A stretch of 53,291 nucleotides of DNA from Elusimicrobiota bacterium (GCA_019135865.1 JAGVVD010000012.1:1-53291), one strand, 5' to 3'. Numbered from the stretch's first letter, positions 14,993 to 23,865 are shown. Notes: a model not told the origin generated them from the letters alone. Translations and numbers: made by a program.

Positions 14993-15558
14993 CGCGCCGT
15001 TCTCGACCCGGGCTTTACCAGGGGCGCGCCGCCGGCGCAGAGCGGGCAGACCGCGGGCTCGTACACCGTGAGCGCCAGTCTGAGCAGGCTCGCCGACGGG
15101 AAAGGGAAGGCGGGCTTGGCCGTGCGGTCTATCATCGACAGCGCCCCCAGCACTTTTATCCCCAGGCCCCGCGCCAGTTCCTCGGTCTCCATCGTGGACT
15201 TGCCGGTGGTGAACACGTCCTCCACTATCACGACGCGCGAGCCGGCCGGCAGCGAGAAGCCGCGGCGCAGCGTCAGCCGCCCTTCCTGTCTTTCCGCGAA
15301 AAGGAAATCCACGCCCAGCGCCGCCGCCGTTTCGTGGCCTATGATGAGGCCGCCCATCGCGGGCGAGAGGACCGCGTCGGGCTTTTCGCCCTTCCAGAGC
15401 GAGGCCAGGTCCTTCCCCAGCTCCCGCGCCAGCGCGGTGTCCTTGAGCGCCAGGGCGCATTGCACGTAGTCCGGGCTGTGCAGGCCGGACGAGAGGAGGA
15501 AATGTCCGCCGAGCAGCGCGCCTTTCTCTTTCAGCGTCTCCAGCAGGTCCTTCTTCAT
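14989..15558 (-). CDS. pyrE: Orotate phosphoribosyltransferase
   Basis: PyrE converts orotate and PRPP to orotidine 5'-phosphate. The 189 residues carry the PRPP loop VVIVEDVFTTGKSTMET (about 111-127). The C-terminal tail has a CPLC pair (VCPLCAGGAPL), which resembles a small metal-binding knuckle seen in some bacterial PyrE proteins. The start is ATG 15558 with GGAGGAG upstream, overlapping the pyrF stop by four bases. It is the last gene of the pyr operon. Confidence 0.95.
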   Translation of the reverse strand: MKKDLLETLKEKGALLGGHFLLSSGLHSPDYVQCALALKDTALARELGKDLASLWKGEKPDAVLSPAMGGLIIGHETAAALGVDFLFAERQEGRLTLRRGFSLPAGSRVVIVEDVFTTGKSTMETEELARGLGIKVLGALSMIDRTAKPAFPFPSASLLRLALTVYEPAVCPLCAGGAPLVKPGSRTAR

Positions 15559-16247
15559 GAGATCTCCTCCAGTATGGCCGCGGCCTCGGCGGCCGGGTCG
15601 GGCGCGCCGAGCACCGGGCGGCCGACGACGATGTAATCCGCCCCGGCGGCCGCGGCCTCGCGCGGCGTTGTCGTGCGCTTCTGGTCGTCGGCACGGCCTC
15701 CGGCGCCCGGGGCCGCGCGGCGTATGCCGGGCGTTATTATCTCCGCGCCGGGGCCGAGCGCCGCGCGCAGGCGGGCGGCTTCGTTGGGCGAACAGACCAC
15801 GCCGTCGAGCCCGCATTCGCGCGCCAGCGCCGCCAGGGAGTCGACGGTCTCCGCGGCGCCCGCGCGGAAACCGACGCGCGCGAAGGACGCCTCGTCGAAG
15901 CTGGTCAGCACGGTGATGCCCCACAGTTTCGGCCTGCCGGGCACGGCGGCCGCGGCGCGCAGCATGCCGGGCCCGCCGGAGGCGTGGACCGACAGGGAGA
16001 AGACGCCCAGCCGGGCGGCCTGCTCGACGGCTCTTTTGACCGTGTTGGGGATATCGTGCAGCTTGAGGTCGAGGAAAACGCCGCGCCCGTATTTCCCGGC
16101 CAGCTCCACGCAGGCGGGCCCGGCGCCGGTGAAAAGGGCCGGCCCCAGTTTGTAATGGACGGGCAGTCCCTTTAGCGTTTCCAGGATCTCCCTCTCCGCC
16201 TCCATCGTCGGCACGTCGAGGGCGATTATCAGTTCCGTATCAGGCAT
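15555..16247 (-). CDS. pyrF: Orotidine 5'-phosphate decarboxylase
   Basis: PyrF makes UMP from OMP. The 230-residue protein has the catalytic DLKLHDIPNT (about 60-69) with the Lys-Asp pair, the LSVHASGG strand and the phosphate-binding GRPVLGAPDP near the end. AAGGAGG lies before the ATG, which sits inside the last eight bases of pyrD. Confidence 0.95.
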   Translation of the reverse strand: MPDTELIIALDVPTMEAEREILETLKGLPVHYKLGPALFTGAGPACVELAGKYGRGVFLDLKLHDIPNTVKRAVEQAARLGVFSLSVHASGGPGMLRAAAAVPGRPKLWGITVLTSFDEASFARVGFRAGAAETVDSLAALARECGLDGVVCSPNEAARLRAALGPGAEIITPGIRRAAPGAGGRADDQKRTTTPREAAAAGADYIVVGRPVLGAPDPAAEAAAILEEIS

Positions 16248-17274
16248 CGGCTGCCTCCTTGCCTGCGAGATGCTCCAGTATGCTCTTCACGAAGAATGGC
16301 CCGCCGTAGACGAGGCCGGTATAGACCTGCACCAGCGCCGCGCCGGCGCGCAGCCGCCAGGCCGCTTCCTCCGGCTCCATTATCCCGCCCGAGGCGATGA
16401 CCGGCGCGCCGGCGGCGCCTTCGAGCGCGGCCTTGAGCGAGGTGCGCGCCATTTCACGGAGGGGGGAGCCGCTCAGGCCGCCGGCCTCGTGCTCCCAGCG
16501 GCGCTCCAGTCCCTCGCGCGAGACCGTCGTGTTGGAGACGATGATCCCGGCGCCGCGGCCGGCGATCAGCCGCGCGCAGGCTTCCGTTTCGGCCGGCGAC
16601 AGGTCCGGGGCCAGTTTTATGAACACCGGCTTCTTTTCCGGCCGCGAGGCGGCGAAGCCGAGCAGGGCGTCGAGCAGCGGCTCCAGGTATTCCGGCCGGT
16701 GCAGCTCGCGCAGCTGCTTCGTGTTGGGAGAGCTGATGTTGACGGCGAAGTAATCGCCGTAAGGATAAAGGACCTTCAGCGCCTCCAGGTAATTGTCCCG
16801 GGCCTGGTCCAGCGGGCAGTCGGCGTTCTTGCCGATGTTGACGCCCAGCGGCGCGCGGCGCCTGCCCAGACGCCGCAGGTTCTCCGCGGCGGCCAGGGCC
16901 CCGCGGTTGTTGAACCCCATACGGTTCAGCAGGGCGCCTTTCTCCGGCAGGCGGAACAGGCGGGGCTTTGGATTGCCCGGCTGCGGCCGCAGCGTCACGG
17001 TCCCCAGTTCCAGGAAGCCGAAGCCGAGCGATTCGAGGAAAGGGTAGCACTCGCAGTCCTTGTCGAAGCCGGCCGCCAGACCGACGGGGTTGGGGAAATC
17101 GAGGCCCGCCACCCTCGCCGGCCTCTGCGGCGCCGCGCACAGCGCGCGCATGACCAGCGCCGGCAGCCGGAAGGCCCAGGAGGTTTTGGAAGCCAGCACC
17201 GCGGCGTCATGCGCGGTCTCGGGGTCCAGGGCGAAAAGGGCCGGCTTGGCCAGTTTCTCGTATAAGGACCACAT
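16240..17274 (-). CDS. pyrD: Dihydroorotate dehydrogenase, quinone type (class 2)
   Basis: PyrD oxidises dihydroorotate to orotate with FMN. The 344-residue length and the N-terminal helix (MWSLYEKLAKPALFALDPETAH) mark the membrane-bound, quinone-using class 2. The catalytic Ser is in VNISSPNTKQLR (about 176-187). FMN-binding motifs GLAAGFDKD and NTTVSR and ASGGI are visible. The start shares one base with the pyrC stop (TGATG). The class 2 type implies a respiratory quinone pool. Confidence 0.95.
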   Translation of the reverse strand: MWSLYEKLAKPALFALDPETAHDAAVLASKTSWAFRLPALVMRALCAAPQRPARVAGLDFPNPVGLAAGFDKDCECYPFLESLGFGFLELGTVTLRPQPGNPKPRLFRLPEKGALLNRMGFNNRGALAAAENLRRLGRRRAPLGVNIGKNADCPLDQARDNYLEALKVLYPYGDYFAVNISSPNTKQLRELHRPEYLEPLLDALLGFAASRPEKKPVFIKLAPDLSPAETEACARLIAGRGAGIIVSNTTVSREGLERRWEHEAGGLSGSPLREMARTSLKAALEGAAGAPVIASGGIMEPEEAAWRLRAGAALVQVYTGLVYGGPFFVKSILEHLAGKEAADA

Positions 17275-18557
17275 CAGCGGCGCCTCCTGTGGACGACGCG
17301 CCCCTCCGAGACGGTAAGGACTACGGCGCCGCGCAGGCGGCGGCCTTTGAAAGGGGAGTTCTCCGACCTGGAGAAAAAGGGCGGTTTTACTTCGTATTCC
17401 GCCGTCGGGTCGATGAGCGCGAGGTCGGCGTCCATGCCGGGCAGCAGGGAGCCCTTGGTCCGCAGGCCCAGCAGCCCGGCCGGATTGGAGGAGAGGAGTT
17501 GCGTCAGGCGCGCGCGGCTTATATGCCCGGGGAAGACCAGGTGGGTCAGGCAGGCGGCGGCCAGGGTCTCCAGCCCGATGACGCCGAAAGGGGCGCGCAG
17601 GAGGCCTTTCGCTTTTTCGGCCGCCGGGTGAGGCGCGTGATCGGTGGCGACCATATCTATTGTCCCGTCGGCCAGGCCGCCGATAAGGGCGCGCCTGTCG
17701 GCTTCCGCGCGCAGCGGCGGTTTCATCTTCAGGTCGGCCCCGCCCGCGGGGACGTCGTTCTCGGTCAGCGCGATATAATGCGGGCAGGTCTCGGCGGTGA
17801 CCGGCAGGCCGGCGGCTTTGGCGCGGCGCAGCAGTCCGACGGAGGCCGCGCAGCTCAGGTGCTGGATGTGGAGGCGCCCGCCGGCCCGCCGCAGCGAGGC
17901 CAGGTCCGACCGCAGGGCCAGCGTCTCGGCGCGTCGGTCTATTCCCGGCAGCCCGAGCCGCCGGGAGACCGGGCCGAGGTTGACTACGCCGGGGCCGGTG
18001 ACGGAGAAGTCCTCCGAATGCTGGAGAACGGGGGCGCCCAGGTCCCAGGCCCTGCGCAGGGCCTCCTCGAAGAGGTCCCTGTCGGAGAGCCAGCCGCCGT
18101 CGTCGGTGAAAGCGGCGGCGCCGGCCGCGGACAGCTTCTCCAGGCCGGTGAGGGCCCGGCCCGCGCGCCCTCTGGTCAGGGCGGCCGCGAAGAACAGGTT
18201 CACGGCGCATTTCCTCCGCGCCCGCGCGCGGAGGTCCTTCAGCAGGGAGGGGGAATCGCAGGGCGGGGAGGTGTTGGGCATGGCCAGCGCCGAGGTGACG
18301 CCGCCGGCCGCGGCGGCGCGCCCCAGGCTGCGGAGATCCTCGGCCTTCCCGTCGCCGGGCTCCCTCGCGTGGACATGCGCGTCCACGAAGCCGGGGAAAA
18401 GCCAGAGGCCGCGCGCGTCGACGACGGCGCAGCCCCGCGGGGGAGTTATCCCCGCGGCTATCCTGGTTATTCTGCCGTTCTCGGCGAGAAGGTCGCGGAC
18501 CTTCTCCGGGCCCAGCGCGGGATCAGCCGCGAGGGCCCTTCTTATCAGCAGCTTCAT
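17274..18557 (-). CDS. pyrC: Dihydroorotase (type I, AllB/PyrC class)
   Basis: PyrC cyclises carbamoyl aspartate to dihydroorotate. Metal ligands are visible: FVDAHVHAREPG (HxH), LQHSED, ETCPHYIALT and TDHAPH. The length from ATG 18557 is 427 residues, usual for class I enzymes that pair with aspartate transcarbamoylase; no pyrB lies in this window. ATG 18557 is preferred over the upstream ATG 18590, because GGGAG precedes it and the family begins with the MKLLIRRA strand. It overlaps the end of the upstream membrane-protein gene by 35 bases. Confidence 0.93.
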   Translation of the reverse strand: MKLLIRRALAADPALGPEKVRDLLAENGRITRIAAGITPPRGCAVVDARGLWLFPGFVDAHVHAREPGDGKAEDLRSLGRAAAAGGVTSALAMPNTSPPCDSPSLLKDLRARARRKCAVNLFFAAALTRGRAGRALTGLEKLSAAGAAAFTDDGGWLSDRDLFEEALRRAWDLGAPVLQHSEDFSVTGPGVVNLGPVSRRLGLPGIDRRAETLALRSDLASLRRAGGRLHIQHLSCAASVGLLRRAKAAGLPVTAETCPHYIALTENDVPAGGADLKMKPPLRAEADRRALIGGLADGTIDMVATDHAPHPAAEKAKGLLRAPFGVIGLETLAAACLTHLVFPGHISRARLTQLLSSNPAGLLGLRTKGSLLPGMDADLALIDPTAEYEVKPPFFSRSENSPFKGRRLRGAVVLTVSEGRVVHRRRR

Positions 18558-19503
18558 CGGGACTCCCGGCCCCGCCGACGGCGACGACATCGTGTATCTC
18601 GGGCGAGAAAGCCAGCGGGTTCTCCCTGTAGAGCCCGGACATCGCGCCGGCGATGAAAAGAAAGACGGCCAGAGCCGCCCGCGCGGGACGGGAGGGACGG
18701 AGGAGGCGGAAAACCGCGGCGGCGCCGGCGGCCAGCAGCGCCGCCCCGACGGGAACGTGGCCGGTCATGACCTCGACGGCGGCCGCGGCGTTGACCTTGA
18801 GGTGCACCGCCAGCAGCAGGCCGCCCGAGGCGGCCAGCAGGAACGCGGCCGCCGCGCCCCAGAAACCGCGGCCCGCCGGTCCGGCCGCGCGGCTCAGCAG
18901 CAGGGCCAGCGCGGCGGAGCCGGCCAGCAGGGCGGAGGCGTAATAGAGGAGAAAGCCCGGCTTGAACGAGAGGAGCGCGCGGGCCTCGGCCCCCAGCTCC
19001 CGCCAGGAGAGGAGGACGGCGGCCAGGACCAGGAGGAAGGAACCGGCCGCGCCGGCCGCCGCCGTCCTGGTCCAGCCGGGATTGTCGGCGGCGAAGGCTT
19101 CGGCGGCGGCCAGCAGGATGAAGGCCAGGCCGAGCCAGAGATGGAGAGCCGTCGAGGCGCGCTGCAGCCGCGAGAAGTCGGGGGATTTGGCGGTCCCGCC
19201 CTCCGCCGCCCGTTCGTCCGCGCCCCGCGTTCCCGCCGCGGTCCCTCCGGCGGCGGACCCGGGCCGCGGTCCCTTGAGGGGGGAGGTCTTTTTCGCTGCC
19301 CCGGCGGCTTCCGCGGGCGCCGCTCCGGCGCTCCCTTCCGTCCGGACGGGGACGGCGGGCTGGCCGAAAATGTCGGTGTTCTTCGGCTTCGCGGCGCAGG
19401 CTTCGGCCGCGGGGGTCGAGCCGCAGTCGGCGGCGAGAGGGTCTTGCGCCGCGGCCGCCGCGGGGCAGAGAAGGAGGAGCGTCGTCAATGCGTGTTTCAT
19501 CAT
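18523..19503 (-). CDS. Polytopic membrane protein with signal peptide, unknown function
   Basis: This 326-residue protein starts MMKHALTTLLLLCPAAAAAQ, a signal peptide. It continues with an Ala/Pro/Gly-rich stretch of about 95 residues that contains four Cys or so (DCGST, EACAAK), and then about six membrane helices (about residues 120-320). His residues sit in or next to helices (LHLWLG, AVHLKVN, MTGHVPVG), which could bind heme or metal, but this is speculation. I do not recognise the family. It is in the pyr operon: its start overlaps the nitroreductase stop (ATGA) and its end overlaps the pyrC start. Confidence 0.7.
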   Translation of the reverse strand: MMKHALTTLLLLCPAAAAAQDPLAADCGSTPAAEACAAKPKNTDIFGQPAVPVRTEGSAGAAPAEAAGAAKKTSPLKGPRPGSAAGGTAAGTRGADERAAEGGTAKSPDFSRLQRASTALHLWLGLAFILLAAAEAFAADNPGWTRTAAAGAAGSFLLVLAAVLLSWRELGAEARALLSFKPGFLLYYASALLAGSAALALLLSRAAGPAGRGFWGAAAAFLLAASGGLLLAVHLKVNAAAAVEVMTGHVPVGAALLAAGAAAVFRLLRPSRPARAALAVFLFIAGAMSGLYRENPLAFSPEIHDVVAVGGAGSPDEAADKKGPRG

Positions 19504-20051
19504 AAACCGGGGTTGTACCGCCTGAATTCGTCGGCGGCCTTGCGTTTGCGCGGGGCGGGTCCCTCGCCGGGCCAGCCGACGCTTATAAGTATCTCGGGCC
19601 TCTCGCCCGCGGGCAGCCCGAGGGTCCGGGCCGCGGCCTTTTTGTCGAACCAGCCGAGCCAGCAGGTCCCGAGGCCCAGTTCGCTGGCCGCCAGCACGAA
19701 ATGCTCTCCCGCTATGCCCATGTCCATGTAGCGGAAATTTATGTCCTGGACCTGGTTGCCGATCCAGGCGGTGAAGTTCTGCCTCCTGCCGGTCACCGCG
19801 ACCAGGACCGGCGCCGCGGCCGCGAACCCGCAGGCGGAATATATCCCGCCGAAAGCGGCCGCCGCGAGCTTCTCCTTGAGCGCGGGATCGTCGACGACGA
19901 TGAAAGAGTAGGGCTGCGCGTTGCAGGCCGACGGCGCGAGCCGCGCGGCTTCCAGGCAGACGTCCAGCAGTTCGCGGGGGACCGGGTCGGGGAGGTACTT
20001 GCGCACGCTGCGCCGGGCGGAGGCTATCTTGAGTATGGAGGATTCCGGCAT
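19500..20051 (-). CDS. Nitroreductase-family FMN enzyme
   Basis: This 183-residue protein is of the nitroreductase superfamily: an N-terminal ARRSVRKY (phosphate-binding Arg pair), LAPSACNAQPYSFIVV, and a FMN-binding C-terminal portion (GLGTCWLGWFDKKAA, ISVGWPGE). Such enzymes use NAD(P)H and FMN to reduce quinones, nitro-compounds or other substrates; the substrate cannot be told. It heads the pyr operon. No ribosome site precedes the ATG; a TAAAAT box lies six bases before it, which suggests a leaderless mRNA. Confidence 0.85.
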   Translation of the reverse strand: MPESSILKIASARRSVRKYLPDPVPRELLDVCLEAARLAPSACNAQPYSFIVVDDPALKEKLAAAAFGGIYSACGFAAAAPVLVAVTGRRQNFTAWIGNQVQDINFRYMDMGIAGEHFVLAASELGLGTCWLGWFDKKAAARTLGLPAGERPEILISVGWPGEGPAPRKRKAADEFRRYNPGL

Positions 20052-20057
20052 GCCGAT

Positions 20058-20067
20058 ATTTTATAAT
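20058..20067. promoter_or_regulatory. Shared AT core of two divergent promoters
   Basis: TAAAAT on the minus strand (20058-20063) serves the nitroreductase gene with six bases to its ATG. TATAAT on the plus strand (20062-20067) serves the PAS gene, whose start at 20093 has GGAGGAAG upstream. The two boxes overlap, so the polymerases probably exclude each other. No -35 consensus is seen on either side. Confidence 0.5.
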
Positions 20068-20092
20068 AAAGCGGGGACGGGACGGAGGAAGA

Positions 20093-20431
20093 ATGGAAGA
20101 CTGGGCGGAGGAAGCGGGTTTCGCGGTCACGCTGTGCGACAGGGACGGGAAGATCACCTACATGAACGCCAGGTCGCGCGGGACTTTCGGAAAATACGGG
20201 GGAGGAGGTCTCGTGGGAAAAAGCCTGCTGGACTGTCACCCGGAGCCGGCCAGGTCCAAGCTGGCCGGGATGCTGAAGAAGCCGCGCGTCAACGCGTACA
20301 CGATAGAGAAGGGCGGGGTCAGGAAACTCATCTACCAGGCGCCGCTGACGAAGGACGGAGCCGTTTCCGGGCTGGTCGAACTGTCCGTGGAACTGCCGGC
20401 CGAAATGCCCCACTTCGTCCGCAAGCCCTGA
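20093..20431 (+). CDS. Stand-alone PAS-domain protein
   Basis: This 112-residue protein consists of a single PAS-type sensor fold: GFAVTLCDRDGKITYMNARSRGTFG (about 9-33), GKSLLDCHPEPARSKLAGML, and the terminal strands GVRKLIYQAPLTKDGAVSGLVELSVEL. There is no output domain. Such small PAS proteins usually bind a ligand or heme or partner with a kinase; no such partner is visible nearby. The C-terminal 27 residues are nearly repeated in a degraded copy at 23043-23189. GGAGGAAG precedes the start. Confidence 0.8.
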   Translation: MEDWAEEAGFAVTLCDRDGKITYMNARSRGTFGKYGGGGLVGKSLLDCHPEPARSKLAGMLKKPRVNAYTIEKGGVRKLIYQAPLTKDGAVSGLVELSVELPAEMPHFVRKP

Positions 20432-20450
20432 GGAAAAGGAGCCCCCCGTC

Positions 20451-23036
20451 ATGGAGAAGCCGCCGGCGCGCGGGAAAGCGCTCGTCCTCCTCTCCCGGAC
20501 GGCCGGGGCGGCCGCGCTCGTCCTGGCGGCCTGGCAGTTCGGCTTCAGGCCTTTCGGGGAGCAGGCCCTTCCCCGTCACGCCGACAGGGGGGAATTCCTC
20601 TTTCACGCCGTATACAGCAAGTCCGTCAGTTTCGCCATGCCGCTGCCCGGCATGGCGCTGGCGTGGTTCAAGTTCCATCTCGGCGCCGACCCCCTCCTGC
20701 CGTTCAGGGCCGCGGGCCTGCTGGCCTGCCTGGCCGCTTACGCCATAGGCGCGCGCGGCGGGGGGAGAGGGCGCGGGGCTTTCTTCGCCCTGGCCGCCGC
20801 CCTGGCCGCGCTCGGTCCCTCCGCCAGCGACGCGGAACAGGTCCTCTACGCCTTCTCGCTGCTCGTCTTCCTTCTCCTCGAACTGGTCCGGCTGGAGCGC
20901 GGAGGGTTCGCGCCCGCCGCTGTTTCCGGGCTGGCCGCCGGTTTCTCAATGCTGGTGCGCTCGCCGCTTTTCCTGTTCCCGCCGCTGGCCGCCGTCCTGG
21001 GTTTTTTCTCCGCGCGCGGAAGGGTCCCCGGGACGGGCCGCCGCGCGGCGGCGGCGCTGCTGTTCCTGGCCTGCGCGTACCTGCCGGTGGTCCCCTGGGC
21101 CAGGCTCAACCATCATCTTTTCGGCAGGGTCATACTTTTCGAGGAGGCGCGGCCTTCGAGCAACATAATAACCGGGGCCAAGGGGCTGGTCTTCAGCATC
21201 GAGGGCGACGCCCGGGCTTTCGCCGGCCTTTCGCGGGACGAGAGCGTCTATCCCTGGGCCGTCCGCACGGTGCTGGCGGACCCGCTCAATTACGCCTCCG
21301 CCGTGGCGAAAAGGATCGCGGCGGTCTTCATGATGTTCCCGCTCCTCTTCGCGCTGGCGGCGGCCGGGCTTTTCTTCTGCCGCTCGCCGGGCAATAAGTA
21401 CGCGGCCCTGCTCGCCGCTTATTTCGTGGCGGTACATTGCCTGCTGGCCGTGGAGGAGAGATACTTTTACCCGCTCAGATACCTGCTGGCGCTGATGGCG
21501 GCGGCGGGGGCCTGGGAACTGGCGGCCGGGCGGAGAGAAGGAGGCGCGGCGCCCGCGCCGGCCGGAGAGGCCCGGCCGCTGGCCGCGGGGCTCTTCCTGG
21601 CGCTGGCGCTGCCGTCGGCGGCGGTGCTGTTCAAGGTGTGGGAATATCCCCGCGCGGCGGGGCGCGGTCTTCCCGCGCTGGCGGCCGAGGCGGCCAGGTT
21701 CCCGGCCGACCCGTGGCCGCTGCGCAAGGAGGGCGAAGCGTACCTTTCCTTCGGGCTCACCGCGGAGGGGCTCGAGAAACTCGGCCGGGCCTGCGGCGCG
21801 CAGTATCCCGATCTCTGTCACCTTTCCGGCATTCTCGCCTCGGAGAGGCCGGCCTACCCGCCGGAAGGTCTGCCGGAATGGTACGAACTGTCGCTGGTGA
21901 AGCTGCTGCGGGAACTGCGGCTGGGGCTTTACGCGGAGGCGCGCTCCACGCTGACCCGTCTGCTCGGCCACTGGGGGACGGAGCGCAACGCGGTCAGGGG
22001 CGAGGAGGACGCGGAACACCTGGCGGCGATAAGGAACTCTAATCTGACTTTCTGGGATTCCGACATCAGGGCCGCCCTGCTGTACTGGCCGCCGGAGGAG
22101 CGGGCGGAGCTCCTGTCCCGGCTGGGCCGCATCGGCACGCTCACGCCCAGGCTCCGCTGCCTCATGGAATTCTACCGCGGGGTGACCGGGTCCGCGGGCT
22201 GCCGCGATCCGTTCCAGCGGGACCTCGGCGGCGCCGAATTCGACTGGTCCGGCGGCCTGCGCGAGATCCTCGCCGCGCTGCTGGCCGGGGGGACGGCGCC
22301 GGCGGAAGAGGGCGCGCTGCGGCTGCTCCGCGGCGCGGCCCCTTCTCCGCGGGAAGCGCTGGAAATATTCGACGTCCCGGCTCCCGGCGGTCCCGGGCCC
22401 GCGCTGAAGGCCGCCGCGGCCGCCTACCGCTCTGGACTTTCATCCCCGGACGGCAGGCGGGCCGCGCGGGAACTTTACGGGCTGGACGGGGATAATTTCG
22501 TTCACGCGCTGGTATGGCTCGCCGCGGAGGAGAATTCTCCGGCGGCCCGGGCCGAAGTCGCGCGGCGCCTTTCGGCGCGCCCGTACCCGCTGGCCGCCGC
22601 GGCCGCAGCTTATATCGCGCGGGGGGAGAAGGAAAAAGCGCTGGAACTCGCCAGGGCGGCCGCGCGGGGCCCTCTGCCCGAGGAGGGATGGACGCGGGCG
22701 CTGCTGGCCTTCCAGGGCGCGGAGAAGTACGGCGAGGGGATAGCCGCCGCGGCGCGCGCGCTGGCCGCCTACCCCCGCTCCGCTCCCATCCTGAACGGCA
22801 GGGGGATGCTGCGGGTGCTCTCGGGGGACGAAGCCGGGGCCCGGGAGGATTTCCGCAAAGCGCTGGAAGCGGCTCCGGGAGAGTTCCAGGCCTCCATGAG
22901 CCTGGGGGCACTGCTGGAGAGGGCCGGGGAAAAGGGAGAGGCGGAGGCTTTATACGTCTCGCTGCTGGCCGGCGGCGGGCTGGACCCGGCCCGGGCGGGC
23001 GATGTCCGCGCGGCGCTCGAACGGGTCCGGAGGTAG
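20451..23036 (+). CDS. Membrane glycosyltransferase-like protein with TPR C-terminal half
   Basis: The 861-residue protein has about ten membrane helices in residues 1-400, with an early loop (RHADRGEFLFHAVYS) containing the Asp/Glu pattern usual of GT-C (PMT/ArnT-like) glycosyltransferases. This assignment is tentative. The C-terminal part (about 400-861) is soluble and helical; residues 780-855 read as two TPR units (LNGRGMLRVLSGDEAGAREDFRKAL and FQASMSLGALLERAGEKGEAEALY). TPR tails on such enzymes often organise glycosylation of surface proteins. It lies between an intact PAS gene and a PAS remnant, so it may have been inserted in, or duplicated with, the PAS gene. Confidence 0.65.
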   Translation: MEKPPARGKALVLLSRTAGAAALVLAAWQFGFRPFGEQALPRHADRGEFLFHAVYSKSVSFAMPLPGMALAWFKFHLGADPLLPFRAAGLLACLAAYAIGARGGGRGRGAFFALAAALAALGPSASDAEQVLYAFSLLVFLLLELVRLERGGFAPAAVSGLAAGFSMLVRSPLFLFPPLAAVLGFFSARGRVPGTGRRAAAALLFLACAYLPVVPWARLNHHLFGRVILFEEARPSSNIITGAKGLVFSIEGDARAFAGLSRDESVYPWAVRTVLADPLNYASAVAKRIAAVFMMFPLLFALAAAGLFFCRSPGNKYAALLAAYFVAVHCLLAVEERYFYPLRYLLALMAAAGAWELAAGRREGGAAPAPAGEARPLAAGLFLALALPSAAVLFKVWEYPRAAGRGLPALAAEAARFPADPWPLRKEGEAYLSFGLTAEGLEKLGRACGAQYPDLCHLSGILASERPAYPPEGLPEWYELSLVKLLRELRLGLYAEARSTLTRLLGHWGTERNAVRGEEDAEHLAAIRNSNLTFWDSDIRAALLYWPPEERAELLSRLGRIGTLTPRLRCLMEFYRGVTGSAGCRDPFQRDLGGAEFDWSGGLREILAALLAGGTAPAEEGALRLLRGAAPSPREALEIFDVPAPGGPGPALKAAAAAYRSGLSSPDGRRAARELYGLDGDNFVHALVWLAAEENSPAARAEVARRLSARPYPLAAAAAAYIARGEKEKALELARAAARGPLPEEGWTRALLAFQGAEKYGEGIAAAARALAAYPRSAPILNGRGMLRVLSGDEAGAREDFRKALEAAPGEFQASMSLGALLERAGEKGEAEALYVSLLAGGGLDPARAGDVRAALERVRR

Positions 23037-23042
23037 GGCGTT

Positions 23043-23189
23043 ATGACCCCGGCGGCGCCTATCTTCGGTATCGAGGATCCCGGCATCTCGATACAAGGCC
23101 CCCGCCGGAGGGACGGGGTGTTCGCCGGCCTGGCGGAGCTCTCGCTGGAGCTTCCCGCCGAAATGCCGTATTTCATAAGGAAACCCTGA
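23043..23189 (+). pseudogene. Degraded second copy of the PAS gene
   Basis: This short frame encodes 48 residues. Its last 26 or so (RDGVFAGLAELSLELPAEM then PYFIRKP) match the end of the PAS protein at 20093-20431 (KDGAVSGLVELSVELPAEM then PHFVRKP). The first 22 residues show no PAS sequence. The spacing to the next gene (GAGGGAGGAAC) is like that after the intact copy. It looks like the 3' remnant of a second PAS gene, now probably not functional. Confidence 0.75.
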
Positions 23190-23198
23190 GGGAGGAAC

Positions 23199-23810
23199 AT
23201 GAAACTGAAACTGCCTTATATCCTGCTGGCCGCCTATATCGCGGAATTCCTGGTTCTGGCCGTGAACCCCTACAGCCGCGGAGTCTGGTTCGCCGAGAAC
23301 CTGCCCATAGTGCTGATAGTGGCGGCGCTGGCCCTCACCTACCGCCGCTTCGCCTTCTCGAACGCTTCCTACGCCCTCATGAGCGTGCTGGTCTTCATGC
23401 ACACCGTCGGAGGGCATTATACCTTCGAGCGGGTGCCGTTCGGTTTCGTGACCGACCTGTTCGGCTTCACGCGCAATCATTACGACCGGATAGCGCATTT
23501 CTCGGTAGGCTTCTACGCCTATCCGCTGGCCGAATTCCTGTGGCGGAAAGGGTATACCCGCTCGAAAGGCCTGGTGGCTTTCACCGGAATAACGGCTATC
23601 TTCACCGTGGCGGCCGTCTACGAGATAATAGAATGGCTCTACGCGGTCTCGGCCGATCCCGCCGCGGGCATCGCCTTCCTGGGCAGCCAGGGCGATGTCT
23701 GGGACGCGCAGAAGGATATGCTGGCCGACGGGCTGGGCTCGATCTGCGCCTCGGTTCTCTTCCTGCTGCACTACAAGGGACCGCCCCCGGGCGGGGACGG
23801 CCGGCCCTGA
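23199..23810 (+). CDS. DUF2238 (YjdF-like) inner-membrane protein
   Basis: The 203-residue protein has about six membrane helices and the DUF2238 family signature: HYDRIAHFSVGFYAYPLAEF (about 91-110), AVYEIIEWLYA and LGSQGDVWDAQKDMLADGLG (about 160-180). The function of this family is unknown; the conserved Asp, Glu and His residues in the membrane suggest a metal or lipid site (inference). GGAGGAAC precedes the start. It directly follows the PAS remnant. Confidence 0.88.
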   Translation: MKLKLPYILLAAYIAEFLVLAVNPYSRGVWFAENLPIVLIVAALALTYRRFAFSNASYALMSVLVFMHTVGGHYTFERVPFGFVTDLFGFTRNHYDRIAHFSVGFYAYPLAEFLWRKGYTRSKGLVAFTGITAIFTVAAVYEIIEWLYAVSADPAAGIAFLGSQGDVWDAQKDMLADGLGSICASVLFLLHYKGPPPGGDGRP

Positions 23811-23813
23811 AAC

Positions 23814-23843
23814 AAAAAACCCCGGCGGACGCATCCGCCGGGG
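23814..23843 (-). terminator. Terminator of mutL
   Basis: A perfect 10-bp stem (23820-23829 with 23834-23843, loop CGCA) is followed on the minus strand by six T. It lies 22 bases after the mutL stop and also just past the convergent DUF2238 gene. Confidence 0.92.
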
Positions 23844-23865
23844 GCTGGGACCGGTGCGCTGCGGT

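Noticed and set aside
17275-18210. Long in-frame extension of pyrD
   Set aside because: It lies inside pyrC in another frame. The pyrD family N-terminus begins at ATG 17274.
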